Below are positions 10,798-23,418 of a stretch of 64,000 nt of DNA, piece after piece. How positions within the stretch are numbered: position 1 is the stretch's first letter; each line of letters starts with the position of its first letter. The notes under the pieces are model-generated. The model did not search any database and was not told the DNA's origin. It saw nothing but the letters and a program-made list of their open reading frames with translations. The stretch is from Pelobates cultripes (taxonomy: Eukaryota; Chordata; Amphibia; Anura; Pelobatidae), in assembly GCA_933207985.1 (NCBI GenBank), contig OW240916.1:131259641-131323640 (forward strand), read 5' to 3'. The translations under genes and the position numbers were made by a program.

Positions 10798-11416
10798 CAC
10801 TTTGGAGGGGGACAGCTCTTGGAGCCAAACCCTGGGTGGGGAATACAGTCAGGTCCAACGGGGGGGACAGGCGGACATCCCACACTGAGTACCCTGACCA
10901 ACTCGACGAGTACGCAACCATAGCAATCTGGACGCGGCGGACAGGGAGTTGACACGCCCCACCCAGCACCAGTACACCTGCGGCTTCCCACGACTGTCCA
11001 CCAGCTCGGCCCCTTAACTAGAGGTCACCCCCCTAACCGGACAAACCAGAGAGAATCCCCACCAAGACACCGAACTGAACCCTGACTTGCGCTGATCAAC
11101 ACACTCCAACTATATACATAGCATACACTCTTGCATACACATGAGAAACCAAGAGACAAGAAGGGCGCTCTACCAGGTTGACAGCCCAAAACTAAATGCC
11201 TCATTTCACGAGGGCGCTCATGGAGGGCTTGATACAGTTCGCTAAAAGTTGCTTATTACTATTATTTTCTACCCAAGGTAACTGACGAGAGCTTTGATAT
11301 AGGAGGTTGGATATACGGCTATATCTGAGCTGTAAAACCTCGATTGTTATCCTTCTTTCCTTCTGTTTCCCACATACTTTATTATCTCAATAAAAATTGA
11401 TTGGTTAAAAAAAAAA
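10798..11416 (+). mobile_element. Poly(A)-tailed retroposon, probably a 5'-truncated LINE
   Basis: Flanked by a perfect 16-bp duplication, AAGAAATTGAGCAGAT (10782-10797 and 11417-11432). The plus strand ends with CAATAAAAATTGATTGG followed by an A-run, that is, a polyadenylation signal and tail. The body is GC-rich at the left and shows no conserved frame. The tail resembles LINE 3' ends of the L1/Tx1 type, but a processed transcript of a host gene cannot be excluded. Confidence 0.8.
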
Positions 11417-12062
11417 AAGAAATTGAGCAGATGCTTTCATTGTAGTATATCAATGCATAGAAGGTTACAGAATTGAAGAAGAAATATGACGTGAACATGA
11501 ATAGCATAACATGAGATAACATTATTAGATATAGGTATATGTCAGAGGGGTAATATCTCTACATTGACAATTTTTTTTTAATTTTTTTAAAAAATTTTAT
11601 TGGCAGTTAGGTCAAAGGTACAACAGTGCCTGCATTGCCACATCAGCTACATCAGGCTCGAAACGGGGTACAAATAACCATACATTGGTGAGATTTATTG
11701 GAGTCATTTTGATACATAACATTTTGAAATATTGTTGCAGTATGTTCCTTGAGCCAGACAGTTCACGTATATCACCTAACGTCTCTCCAGTTTTGTATTC
11801 ATTCCGTGTTTATTACATGTTAACTAATAAGATACGTTCATGTTCTAGCTGCTGTCGGGTAGTACCATAACATGTTGGTGGAGGCTGAGCTATCAGTCTT
11901 GGAGTCAGGTTCCTTCGTTGGTCATGGGTGGGCTGTGAGGGGTCTTTCCAGTAGCCGTTTGTGTGTATGTCCTTGGGATGAATCATTCCCTAAGGTCAGG
12001 GTGTGCGGGGAGTTGACACATGTGTTCCTCTTTGTGTACCATATACCTATTTTGTTCGTCCT

Positions 12063-15000
12063 TTATTTGTTATTTATCGCTTGAGTATCGTTTAGGAATC
12101 TGACCCATGGGTCCCAGACCTCTTGAAAAAGTGATAGTTTGTGGGTGATAGATGCGTGGATTTCCTCCATGGTTCTGATTGTCCCTACTTTGGCGATCCA
12201 TTCTCTAATTGATGGGGTGTTGGGGTTTTTCCATTTGACAGGAATGAGTAGGTTGGCTGCAGTTATAAGGTGGGTGAGGAGGATATGACGCGATTTGGGC
12301 AAGGGGCTTGGGAGGATCAGGAATAGTAGCGCCTGTGGGGTGATTGGCACTTGGATTCCCGTAATTGTTTTGAGTATTTTCCCTATATTGTTCCAGTATT
12401 TCTGGAGTAATGGGCAGGTCCACCAGGTATGGGCTAGTGAGGCCCCCCTTTGGGTGCATTTCCAGCATATGTCGTGTGTGTTTGGGAATAGGCTGTGTAT
12501 TTTGGATGGTGAGTAGTGCCATCTGGCAATTCTCTTGTAATTACTCTCCTGGATCGCGGTACATATCGAGGTGGCGTGCGTTTGTCGGAAAATAGTGTTC
12601 CATTGGGGGTTTGTAATTTGGGTGTTTAGGTCTTTGGCCCATGAGTCCGTGAACGGCGGTAATGTTTTAGCGGCTTCCAGGCCACGGAGTTTGTAGAATG
12701 TCGATAGTAGTTTTGTTTTAACATTGCTCGTTTTACAGTGTATTTCGAAGTTTGAGAGCGCGCGAGCACCTCTGTACAGGATAGGGTTGTCCCTGATGAA
12801 GTGGGTCACCTGGGCATATGGAAAATATTGCATTGGCGTGTGAGTGTCTAGTCTTATCAGGTTGGAGAGGGGGCGAATGCGGTGGCCTTCCAGTAGGGTG
12901 TTAAGTTGGAGGTACGTCCCATCTGGTGTGTTCTGTAAGGCGAGGTACGGCTTGGCTGTCATGCCCGGGGTGAAGAGTGGGTTATGGGTAATGGGGTATA
13001 GGGGGGATGGGTGGGGGGACAGATTAGCCGACTTGCGGATGCGCGACCAGGTGAGGAGCGTGGGTCGGATCGTCGGATGTTTAGTGTGGTTAGGGAGGAG
13101 TGTTGATAAGGTCGCTTGCTGCCACGGAATTGTATGTATGGGGTAGTTAAAAATGGAGCTTTCCAGCTTTATCCACTGGCGTGCTGGGGGGTGAGTCGAC
13201 CATTCATATATACGTGATAGGACCGTTGCTTCGTAGTAATGTTCAAGATGTGGTAGACTCAATCCACCTTGGGATTTATGTCTGGTGAGGATTTCGTATC
13301 TGATCCTCTGCTGTTTATGGGCCCATATAAAAGTTGTAAACAGTGTCCTTAGTTTGATAAAGAACAGCTTGGGTATAGCTATGTGTAGGGTATGGAATAG
13401 ATATAGGATCTTAGGGAGGGTATTCATTTTTAGGATATTGATCCTGCATAGCCAGGAGTATTGTGGTTTATTCCACGCTTGTAGGTCTTTTGAGATAGAT
13501 TGGATGAGTGGTTCATAGTTTAGGACAAAGGTGGAGTTTAGGTCTACTGGGAGGCGTACGCCCAGGTAGGTTATTGCTGATTCTGCCCATGTAAACGGGA
13601 AGCGTGTTGTGAGGGAGGCACGGGTTTGGGGGGATATTTTGACTGGAAGGATTTCGCTTTTGGTGAAGTTGACTTTAAAATTGGATAGTGTGTGGTAAAG
13701 TGCTATTTCCTCTAGAAGTGGAGGGAGAGAGGTGTCTGGAGATTGGATGGTGAATAGGAGGTCGTCGGCAAAGGCCGATATTTTGTACTCTGTGTGTGCC
13801 ACTTGTATCCCTTGTATAGCCGGGTTATTTCTAACCCCATTGAGAAAGGGTTCCAGTATAAGGATGAAGAGGAGAGGAGAGAGGGGGCAACCTTGTCTCG
13901 TGCCGTTTCTGATGTGTACCGGGTTCGAAAGTTGTCCATTTATCCGCAGTCTGGCTGTGGGAGTGGAGTAGATGGAATTCATCCACCTTAGCCAGTTAGG
14001 GCCAAAACCTATTTTGCCCAGGCTGGTTATTAACAGGGTCCAGTCCACCCTGTCAAATGCCTTTTCGGCGTCTATTGATATCAGGAGGCTGTCTGTCGGT
14101 AGGTGTTGTGCAATGTATAGGAGGTTTAAGATTTTTGTGGTGTTGTGCTTCGCTTCTCTATTAGGGACAAAACCTGCCTGATCGTCGTGTATTAGGGATT
14201 GTAGTAGGGGACGTAGTCTGGTGGCAAGAATTTTCGTGAATATTTTTAGGTCTAGGTTTATAAGGGATATCGGTCTATAACTCCCACAGTTGGTCGGGTC
14301 TTTGCCTGGTTTCGGTATGAGGGTTATGTGTGCTTCCAGTGATTGGAGGGGAAGGGCTTGGTATTGTGTAAGGGAGTTGAAGGCCTCCATTAACGGTGTT
14401 GTCAGATGTTCTTGGAATGTTTTGTAGTATTTGGCCGTAAACCCGTCTGGTCCTGGGCTTTTACCTAACGGAAGGTGTCGTATGGCGGTTTGTACCTCGT
14501 CTTGTGTAATGAGGGCATCCAGGGAGGAGAGTGTGTGTGTCGGGATTGTCTTTTGTATTCGTGAGGAGAGATATTGCTCAATATCTGCGGTGGCTGGTGG
14601 TTTGCTTCTAAGATTGTAGAGGTCAGTATAAAATGTTTGGAAGGCTTGAAGGATTTCTGGGAGTTTATGGGTCATGGAGCCGGTAGATGTTTTAATTTTA
14701 GCTATGAATGTTGATTGTCTCTGTTGACGTAGGGAGTGTGCTAGTAAGCGGCCGCATTTGCCCCCCTGGGCAAAGTAGTTATGTTTAGTAAGAAGGAGGT
14801 TGCGTTTGACCTTGGAGTTTAGTAGATCGCACAGGGCTGACCTTTTAGCTGTCAGGGCTAAATATACATTAAGTTGAGTGTGCTGTTTATGTTGTTGTTC
14901 AAGCAATCTTATGTCGTTTGTGAGGGATTTGATTTTGGCTTCCCTGAGTTTCTTAAGTCGGGATGCTATACATATCAGTTCACCTCTAATAACGCATTTG

Positions 15001-15911
15001 TGTGCTTCCCACGCAATTGGCGGGCCAATCATGGGAGATGTATTGAGGTGGAAGTATTGTCGTAGTGCGTTATTGATATTGGTCGTTACCATGGGATCGT
15101 TCAAGAGGAGGTCATTGAGTTTCCATTGGAAAGATTTCTGGGGTAATGTAGGTATGTGCATATCTAACGTTAGGGGTGCATGGTCTGACCAAGTAATTTG
15201 GCCATATCTGCTGGAATGGACGAGATGGAGAAATCTATGTGGGACAAAAAACATGTCCAGTCTTGAGTAAGTGTGTGTTACAGTTGAGTAGAAGGAGTAA
15301 TCCTTTGCTGACGGATGGGTTGTTCGCCAGCAGTCATAGAGTTGTGCGCGGTCTAGTATCGTCGTCATTTGTTTCCGTGCCGACGATTGGTATTGGGTCG
15401 TGTGGGATGTCGTGTCCATCTGAGCGTCGGTTGATAGATTAAAGTCGCCCCCCATAATTAGTATACCCTCTGTAAATAATTATATTTGCTTTAGTTGTTT
15501 CTTGAGGGTGTGGCATTGACGTCTGTTCGGGAGGTACGTGTTGACTAATGTCACTGTAGTTTGGCCGATTTGGCCCTTTACCATGAGGAGTCTCCCTGTA
15601 TCATCTGTCTTGTGCTCGGTGTAGGTGAATGGAAGATGGGTTGACAGAAGTATTGCCACGCCACGTGATTTAGCTGTTTCATAGTCGCTGAAGTATCCCG
15701 TTGGGAATCTGCGATCTCTGAATGTGGGGGCCATATTTTTTTTAAAATGTGTTTCCTGGAGGAAGGCTATATCTGCTTTCAGATGATGAAGTTCGTTGAG
15801 TGTCATTTTCCTTTTCTCGGGAGTGTTGAGGCCTCTAACGTTAAGGGTAATGATACGTATGTGTGCCGTCTCAGGGTCAGTTGGTGGTGTGGTGTTAGTG
15901 TCTGCCAACAT
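12063..15911 (-). pseudogene. LINE element A ORF2: APE endonuclease-reverse transcriptase, one nonsense codon
   Basis: About 1,282 codons, normal for Tx1/L1 ORF2. The apurinic-type endonuclease comes first: TLNVRGLN near residue 20, LQETHF near 53, MGGDFN near 153, SDHAPL near 230. The RT follows, with [44 protein letters not shown] and the catalytic FADDLLF near 711. A CWKC...H...C zinc-knuckle-like motif lies near 1147 in the C-terminus. One in-frame TAA at 15480-15482 splits the endonuclease; the related element C has a glutamate at that place. The frame continues unchanged after the stop, so no frameshift is involved. Such proteins carry out target-primed reverse transcription in the nucleus. 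Confidence 0.9.
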
Positions 15912-17813
15912 TGGTGCGATCTCGTCGCGGGGGGAGGGTATTTTTAAACTTGGAGAGGTACGGGGGTTGTACCTATTAACTATATACAGTAAATATATGC
16001 GGTTTCAACCTGTACTGCGGTAGGTAATATGTTGGGATACTGTTTGGGGGTTTCCCGTGGTGGACTACCCCAGGCGGATAATCGCCTTGTGGGTAGGTGG
16101 TGTGCACCTGGGTTAGGTCAGGTGGACCTAGTAGTGGAGCTGCGTGTCACCTGGATGGTAGTAGGTGAATGATTCTGGTCTTGGCTTCCTTGGGTGGTGT
16201 GTGTTTACCTTAGAGCTAAGGTCTGCTTGGGGTAAGAATCCTTGAGTGGTAGCGCTTGGCTTGATTGGAGGGGCAATATCTAAAGATGAGACATTCTCGT
16301 CTCGGGCAGGGTGCATGATGGGTCTGGGGTGCAGGGGAGATATGGTCTTGTGCTATATGTCCTGGGGGGAGGTGGTGGTAGTGTATATACTGGGGGGACG
16401 CCGGTATGTGAGATGTCGAAGGTGTTTACATGGGGCGTTTGGGTTACCTGGAACGCGGCCCTTCAGGTCGTGGGGGGTACCCTTATGTTGTGGTCTGGTG
16501 CTGTGCGTCGTCCTATGGCGTCGGTGATGCAGTGTGGCCTCATGCTTCAGGGTATGAGGAAGGTGGATCCCGCAGAGTCTATTTGTCACATAAAATACAT
16601 ACATAGGTAAGACATTGTACATTGAATTCCAGAACAGTGTATTGGCACAAAAATCCTGAACCACCTGGGACAGAATAAGTCAACCTTTCCCATCGTGTAG
16701 TACTTTTACTTCCGTTTCCCATGATCTGTCCCCTGTACTATCTGTTTTGCGTTCCCTCGGGTTGTGTATCGAAGTCGTCGCTCGTGTCCCTTAACGTTAA
16801 TACATTTTTTTTTTTTTTTCCATAGTATAGAGAGGGTGCTAGGAGATGATTTACTGCATATGCAAGGTTAGGGAAGGTCAACACTCGTACCGTAACATAG
16901 TCTGGGCGCCGTCAATCTCTGTCCCGTCATGGCCCCTGGTTACCCTTGTCGTTGGGCGAGCCTGGGGGGCGGGGCCTATTTCTTGAACCCGGTCTTTGGG
17001 TGCAGAAGCGGTTCTGTATGGGAGGGAGGGAGTGAGGATGTGTAGACAGTAGGAGGGGGGGGCAGTATGTCTGGTCTGTGGTCGGTCCTCAGGGTCTGTT
17101 CCTCATCTAGCTGTGTGTATCGGGGGTGGCTGTACAGTATAAGAACCCGTCCCCTTGTCTACAGCAAGAACATAGTAAGACATTTGAAATCATGGATAGT
17201 TTGTATATAGTTACTTATCCTCTCCTTTCGGTACCATGGGTCATCTCGTAGCGGGTAGCCGTTTGGAGTATGGGGCGTGCACCCGGCAGGAAAATAGGTA
17301 GGGGTACCGTGTGGGTTCGGATGCGGCCGGGTACCTTAGGACAGTCAATGTAAGTGAAATAGTTCTCGGCCTTGATTCCTGCGTGTCCCAGGCTCTGGCT
17401 GTTGCGGTCCTTCTTCCCCTCGGGGTGCGATTTGGTGTCTTGGGTTCTGTTTGATTACGTGGAGGGTAGGTTTGCTTGTGGCCGCTGGTGTAGGCGTCGT
17501 CTGTCCGATTTTCGGGGTAGTTCGTCTGTTTGATGTCGGGGGAGGAAAATCAATGAATATCTCAGGGTGCACAGAGTCCGTATGTGGTGTTACGGTGCCC
17601 CTCCCGGTTAGTGCCGTACATCATCATCTCCTGGTGTGGTCGGTAAGATCTCGTGGATCAGTCCAGCGTAATGCGATGGTTTGGTGCCTACCGGCGTCCA
17701 AAGAGGTGTATCGGTATTGTGGAGGGTTCAATCTGGGGACATCGTGGGGGCTTGAGGGAGTGCAGTGGTGACCATATCTTTTCTCTGGATTGGTGTACGG
17801 GATGTCATGATGT
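15912..17813 (-). other. Inter-ORF region of element A
   Basis: About 1.9 kb separate ORF1 from ORF2, much more than the 0.7 kb in element B. On the minus strand it has only short Pro/Thr/His-rich frames without recognisable domains. A 17-nt T-run near 16805-16821 could mark the poly(A) end of an older insertion, but I found no duplicated flanks. Confidence 0.5.
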
Positions 17814-18914
17814 CTAGTGGCGCATTAGGGGAGGATGTTGTGAGTGATCTCCCGGAGGTTGACCAGCGTATTCCGGTCTTCTTCTCTTCAGAGGCTGTTG
17901 CCAGGGAGGTCTTTGCTGTTGTCTCGGCATGTTAGGGGTAGGGGTTGGACCATACCAATCTGGGATCCGGACTGCTGTAAGTTCTAGGTCCCGGATGAAC
18001 ACCGGTACGTCCTTAATTGAGGAGATGGTGTAAGTGTTGCCCCTTGTAGTCACGGTGAGGGAGAATGGGAACCCCCATCTATACCTGATGTTCCTTGAAC
18101 GGAGCTGATCCGTGACCGGTTTCAGAGACCTGCGTGCCTGTAGCGTTAGCCAGGAGAGGTCTGGATATATTGCCACTTCTGTTCCGTGGAATAGTAGCGG
18201 TTGTTGTGAGTTGCGTAAGGCCTCTAATATTTTGGCTTTGCATTCGTAATAGTGTAGGCAGCAGATTACATCCCGTGCCATGTCTGTTTGAGATCCCCGC
18301 GGGCGCAGGGCTCTGTGAGCTCTATCAAAGGCTATTGGCGTTTCTGTAGGCCTGTCCAGGATCAGGTTGAATAGTTCTTGGAGAGCTGCATTGAGATTTT
18401 CCCGGTCTTCCTCTGGTATGCCTTTTACCCTTAGGTTATTGCGCCTTCCCCGGTTGTCGAGATCGTCGAGGGAGCGCTGCATTGCTGAGTATTGGTCGGT
18501 GTGTGCTTCTATTGATTCCGTGAGTGTGTTCAGCTGTGTCTGCATCACATCCCTGTCGTCCTCCAAGACGGTGACCTTCTGTTTAGTAAGCTGGAAGTCC
18601 GCCCCAATGGCGTCTAGTCTCTCCTGGAAGGACGCTTCCAGTTTTTGCAGCATCTGTGCCAGGTCTGTTTTGGAGGGTAGGGCCCTAAGCATAGTTTTGA
18701 TGTCCCCTTCTGAGGATCTTATAGTGTCTTCTGACCCCGTGGGGCTTGACGGTGGGGAGAATGTTTGCGGCGAGGCCGGCGTCGTGGTGAGGCCTACCGG
18801 GTCTGTTTGCTGGTCGCTTGTGTCTTGGAAAAATTTGGTTAGAGACCCCGATTTTCCTGTAGGGGTCTTCCCTGTTGTTTGGTGCCCACTGGCAGCTCGT
18901 TTGGGATGTCCCAT
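17814..18914 (-). CDS. LINE element A ORF1 (L1-type RNA-binding protein)
   Basis: 366 residues, close to the usual L1 ORF1p length. A basic, Ser/Thr/Pro-rich N-terminus to about residue 75 is followed by a coiled coil around 83-153, with heptad-spaced hydrophobics and many Glu/Gln/Lys. An RRM-like domain begins at NNLRVKGIPEED (159-170), and a C-terminal domain follows, including IRYRWGFPFSLTV. L1 ORF1 proteins trimerise through the coiled coil and coat the element RNA as a chaperone. The frame is intact from Met at 18914. It lies upstream of ORF2 on the same strand; both would come from one transcript. Confidence 0.9.
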   Translation of the reverse strand: MGHPKRAASGHQTTGKTPTGKSGSLTKFFQDTSDQQTDPVGLTTTPASPQTFSPPSSPTGSEDTIRSSEGDIKTMLRALPSKTDLAQMLQKLEASFQERLDAIGADFQLTKQKVTVLEDDRDVMQTQLNTLTESIEAHTDQYSAMQRSLDDLDNRGRRNNLRVKGIPEEDRENLNAALQELFNLILDRPTETPIAFDRAHRALRPRGSQTDMARDVICCLHYYECKAKILEALRNSQQPLLFHGTEVAIYPDLSWLTLQARRSLKPVTDQLRSRNIRYRWGFPFSLTVTTRGNTYTISSIKDVPVFIRDLELTAVRIPDWYGPTPTPNMPRQQQRPPWQQPLKRRRPEYAGQPPGDHSQHPPLMRH

Positions 18915-19025
18915 TGTAAATTTTAGTGCCCGATGGCTTCGGATTATATTTCCCTAGCAGAGGAGCTCGTTTAGATCGCGTCCATGCGGCTCGGCTGCTC
19001 GCTCCGCCCCCTACATTGACAATTT

Positions 19026-21570
19026 AATGAGGGTGTAAGTGCGTAGGGAGCACAACCGTGTGACTTGTTTACTTAATCGCAGCAGTAGTAACTGGCTGAC
19101 TTCTAATTATACCCCTAACCAAGCGGGGTAACTTAGGGAAGGAAAAGGGCAGTTACAGGTGCAGTGTTGTGGATCATCGTGTAAAGGCCAAGCCCCTGCG
19201 TCTGGGTGCCAGAGCATATGATTACAGGCTAGGAGACTCCGTTAAGGTTTAAAACAAATCAACCAATAAACTGGTATAGGATATATATGGAAGAAAACTA
19301 TTCAACGAAAACATAAGATCTGGTAACATCTGGCGTGGAGTCAGACTGCATGGGGCCTGCTGGTGCCTCAGCGTGTTCTGACGTTCCCGCTATTTTAGGA
19401 GGCGGCTGCTGCTGTAGCATTGTCCCTATGTCTATGGACCTTGGAGATGGTTCCAAGGGTGGCTTCTGTGACCTTTGGCGCATGTTCGATGCCAAGGTAG
19501 GCACGTGTTCGTCAGGGTAACCCTCCACCTCCAGGTCACCGTGAGGCTCAAATCCGCCTAGCAGTTATAACAGGTTTAGGCTAGGGGGAGGTCTGTAGGC
19601 CCTAGACCTGCATTTTTGCTGTTTTGCTTTGGCATAAGTTGCTTCTGGGGTATTTAGTCTGTGGAGTGTTAGCTGAGGGAAGAGTGTTTCAGGGGTTTAG
19701 ACCTCAAAAACTGGCTATTAATCAGCTTTGCTATTGGAGCAGTGCGAAATGGTGTCTGTTCTGGCTCAAGATTAGGCTCCGCTCCCAGATTGTCTTCCTA
19801 TTAACACAAAGGTATACACTAATTGGTGTATAACATAAATTTGGTTACAAAAAGTGGTTCCTGCATATTTATACTATATACATTGAATACTGCATCATGT
19901 ATCGTTTTATTTATACCATTGTGGGGGTGGGGGTGAGAGGGGCGGCACTCCAAGGTTCTACAGTGACAGGAAAACATTTTTTTTTTTTTTCTGGCACTAG
20001 AGACTCCCTTTAGGTAAACTCAAAGTATTTGGTAACCCTTTAATTTATGACTATGAGGACAGAGTGTTGGGGAGAGCTGGGAACCTTTTAGGGTCAGTTA
20101 GTGTTAAAACAATCATTTAGGTGGCTTGGCCTAGGTAGCAATGTAAATGCTGCATTTTCTCTGAAAAGGCAGTGTTTACAGCAAAAGGGCTGCAGGGACA
20201 TACTATAGGCACTAGAGCAACTTCAGTAAGCTATAATGTCCCGTTAACATTTATACTAAAACCCCTTATTGAAGTTATGAAAACCTGCTAGACATGAGCA
20301 CTATTTTCCCTATTCTTGGCTGATGATATCCTAATATCTATCCCTTCTACTTTTGCAACATTGTTTATAATTGTGGAATCACAAACTCTGTCTTTGCAAA
20401 CTACAAGTGTTTCTATGTGTATCTAATTACAAGTCTTATTCATGTTGCTTATATACGAACTATAATAAATCCAGGAAATTAAAAGGAATCTCTTAATGTA
20501 AGAATTATTGTCAAACACCTGTCTTTCCTGAGAAAAGTAGTTTAGAGAACTTATTTCCATAATAAAGGATTAGATTTTGCTTTCCCTCCCAATCAATTTT
20601 TTTTTTTTTTTTTATGCAGCTCTTGTTACACCGCCATGCATGTGACTTGCAAAGCCTTCCTATAAGCTTCCCGTACAGGAAGAATTAGATGGTCAGCCTG
20701 GCGTGAATGCACATCAGGCTGCCTGTCAATCTTGCAGGATGACCAACCAATGGCATACTGTGCAGACAGCACCCTAAGCTTGGCATACATGTGTCTAATG
20801 ATGCGCTAGCTCTACGCTTTCTAATGACTTTCCCCTAGCACTCGCTGGTCCACTCCTCTCCTAACTTTCTTACTAACAGGCAGAAGCTCCTGATATGCAG
20901 TCTGGGACATAGAAAAAGTGTGTGTACTACATGTAGAAGAAAGGGGAACATGCCACAGTGTTAGAGAGACTGAAGTATCTAGAGCATTTGCATAGTGCAC
21001 AAAGTCAACTTTACCTTAACTAATTTAATTGTCGGCCAGTCCACACCAGTTTTGTTCCCCTACATCCCTCTTAAGTTTCCATACTTAAGCAAGAGCATGG
21101 GCATGGGCCTGGATCTGCAGCTCCATCAGCCTCTATGTTAATCCGGCTCTGGGCCCGTGGTGTGCAAATATGTGTTTTATAAATTCTGGAAAAAAAAGGA
21201 AAATACTTTACTACTCTACCCTGAAACAGAATATGCCATTCGATGCTCTCTGTCAGTCGTTATTATAAACTCTAAACTTTGCACATTTGGCAGTAGGCAA
21301 AGCAAAGTGGTGACTCCTCCAATACAAGAGCAAAAAACGGGTCGCAAGAGTATTCTGAGAACGGACAGCAGCTAAAATAGCCTGCCTGAACTCAAGCTGG
21401 TTTTAGCTCATCTTGTGCCATTACAGATAAGATAAGCCAATACAATAAGTACGTTGGCTGTTCCTGGACTATACAGGATTGTGATGTAAATTGCTAAATA
21501 TTTCATATTTATTTTAAGCAAAAACAAACCATTAGGTGAAAAAAATGTAACACGTTATGTAAATCTTTGT
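19026..21570. other. Unassigned DNA with MITE remnants
   Basis: No gene is supported. Near 19960-20013 AGTGACAGGAAAAC and TCTGGCACTAGAGA form the hairpin end of a family-1 MITE, heavily decayed. Near 20635-20685 GCATGTGACTTGCAAAGCCTTCCTA matches an interior block of the family-2 MITEs at 28404-28905 and 46670-47241. The rest is unique-looking. Confidence 0.45.
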
Positions 21571-22507
21571 TTTTTTAGTTTTTTTGGTAAATTCTTTATT
21601 TTCATTTTTTTACGAAATGGTATGGGGTACAGAATGAAGAGGTGGGGTAGGGTAATAATCGAATCAGATGTATTAATATTCTATAACACGAGGTACAGTG
21701 CCAATGCGATTTACAGCGAGGTAATATTTGTTAGAACTATGACCTGGACGGTCTGGGTTTCAGTTAGTTTCATCTCGCTTGGAGGAGTTTGTGTGGTCGT
21801 GGGTCTTGATGCCCTGGCGTTTGGCGGTAGAGGCGGCTCCTCGGTTGGTGCTTAGGTCTGAGTAGTGTTTCATTCGGTGGTGTGGGGGTTTTGGGGTCGT
21901 GGTGTGGTGTGTGTGTTTTGTGGGGTGTTGTCGTGTAGGGGGTGTTCGTCGTCCTGTTGTGTAGCTGGCTACCACCTTAATCCTGTGCTTGTGTGGAGTG
22001 TTTTGTGTGTGCTGGAGGCTAGGCCTCCCTTGCTTGTGTGGGGTTGTCGCTATGTGTGTATCTTTGGTTTTAGTGGTCGTGGTGTCCATTCAGTGGTTGT
22101 TGCCCTGATGTTGGCCGTAGTTCTGATCCATGTAGTTGAATCTTAGCATCTTCCATGAGGACGAGGATGGTTAAGAGAATGGTTTGGTTTCCGGGAACCG
22201 GACAGGGGAATGGGGGGGAGGAAGGTTGCGTTAGGTTGGAGGAAGCAGGGTGGTATTTGTGGGGTCCCGCTGCATCCCTGGGATGGCGCCCAGTAGGGAG
22301 GGGGTTGTCGAGGGTTTTTGTAATTATTTTGGTTTCCACATTGAGCAGGGAGATGGGTTGGTAGTGTCCTGGTTCTAGGTGTGTTTTAAATTTTAGGGGT
22401 TTTTTAAGGTGTGTCAGTACCAGAAAAGTGATGGCTCCCCCTTTTAAACTACTAAAAAAAAGTAATATTACAGGCAAATCCCTTGTCTTTTGATTCAGCC
22501 TTTCCAT
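21571..22507 (-). pseudogene. Decayed LINE fragment (element D)
   Basis: On the minus strand the segment 22340-22460 encodes a recognisable RT block, HYQPISLLNVETKIITKTL, matching the SYRPISLIN region of elements A-C. Downstream, Pro/Thr/His-rich frames are not RT-like, so the rest of ORF2 appears deleted or scrambled. The T-rich stretch near 21571-21611 would be the A-rich 3' end. No TSD was found. Confidence 0.55.
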
Positions 22508-23209
22508 TTTTACCTCTCATGCAGACAAGTGCAATGGGATGTTTATTTAGTGCAGTGAAGCATTGTTTTACATAAAAACTACTCAATCAGCACCTGACAC
22601 ATGGAGGCTTTGCCTTGCTTCAATCATTGCATGTTGTGCAGAATATGACTGTGTTTTGGAACATTGTTGGCGTTTCTAAAGGTCGTACTTTAGTAGAACT
22701 TTTATCTTTGCCGATCTTTTTTGCTGTTTTGCATGGGGAATATCCAATACTCATAACATTAACATGGGCCAGTCACCCACATATGTAGTACTACCTGATT
22801 TCAGCTCAAGTAATACAATCCAAGCTATATAGTTTGATATTGAGATTGCCAATATATATTTATTAAGCAAAAAAACGTAGCATTTGAAATTCACTTTGAA
22901 TTCTCACTTGAGAGAATAACTGATGTGAAAATGAATATTTTTGATGACTGAACCAGTTTAAAAATAATTCAATTCATGTGTGTGTATATATATATATAAT
23001 TTTAAACAAGATCGGCTATCTCTTATGGTTAAATTTCATTACTAAGTATTTTTTTCGTTTCTTATCCTATTTTAACATGTTATCAGTGTGGGTTGTTTTT
23101 GTGTTTTTTTTAGTTTTTTTTTTTAAGTAGGTTTCCTACTACAAGGTAAAAATATATACATACATAATTTTCATTCTCCTTAGTTACTATGAGCTTCTGA
23201 AAAGTCCAA
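22508..23209. other. Unassigned AT-rich DNA
   Basis: Contains a short (TA)n near 22984-22998 and T-runs near 23104-23126. No gene or element boundary recognised. Confidence 0.5.
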
Positions 23210-23418
23210 TCATTTATGTTTGTTATGATAAAGCCAGGCTGTCATAGTAAAGGAAAAATGGAGCCAGGGCAGAGTATTTGTTTCCCGAACAATCCGAATC
23301 ATCACTGACTGGCTCCTTCGGTCGGATAGGGAGCAGACTGGCCCTGCATGCCAATAATGCAGAGTTAGGTAGTCACAAAATGGTCTTTCACTGAAAGTTC
23401 CATTGCTAGACACCAGGG

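Larger units (their letters stand above)
11574..19010 (-). mobile_element. L1/Tx1-type LINE, element A, full length
   Basis: A 7.4-kb element between two copies of CTACATTGACAATTT (11559-11573 and 19011-19025). On the minus strand it starts with GGGGCGGAGCGAGC, has a short leader of about 96 nt, ORF1 (17814-18914), a 1.9-kb inter-ORF stretch, ORF2 (12063-15911) and a 3' UTR of about 490 nt ending in AATAAAA and an A-rich tail. A perfect TSD and near-intact frames suggest a fairly recent insertion. ORF2 carries one stop codon. Confidence 0.9.

Noticed and set aside
12844..15442. Plus-strand open frames opposite element A ORF2
   Set aside because: They lie antisense to a clear RT gene, are short and have no recognisable motifs; they are shadows of ORF2 codon use.
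15456..15482. In-frame TAA in element A ORF2 as a programmed readthrough site
   Set aside because: The related element C has a sense codon at this place and no obvious readthrough context is seen; a simple nonsense mutation is more likely.
16800..16825. T-run in element A considered as the end of a nested retroposon
   Set aside because: No flanking duplication or second boundary was found, so not called as an element.
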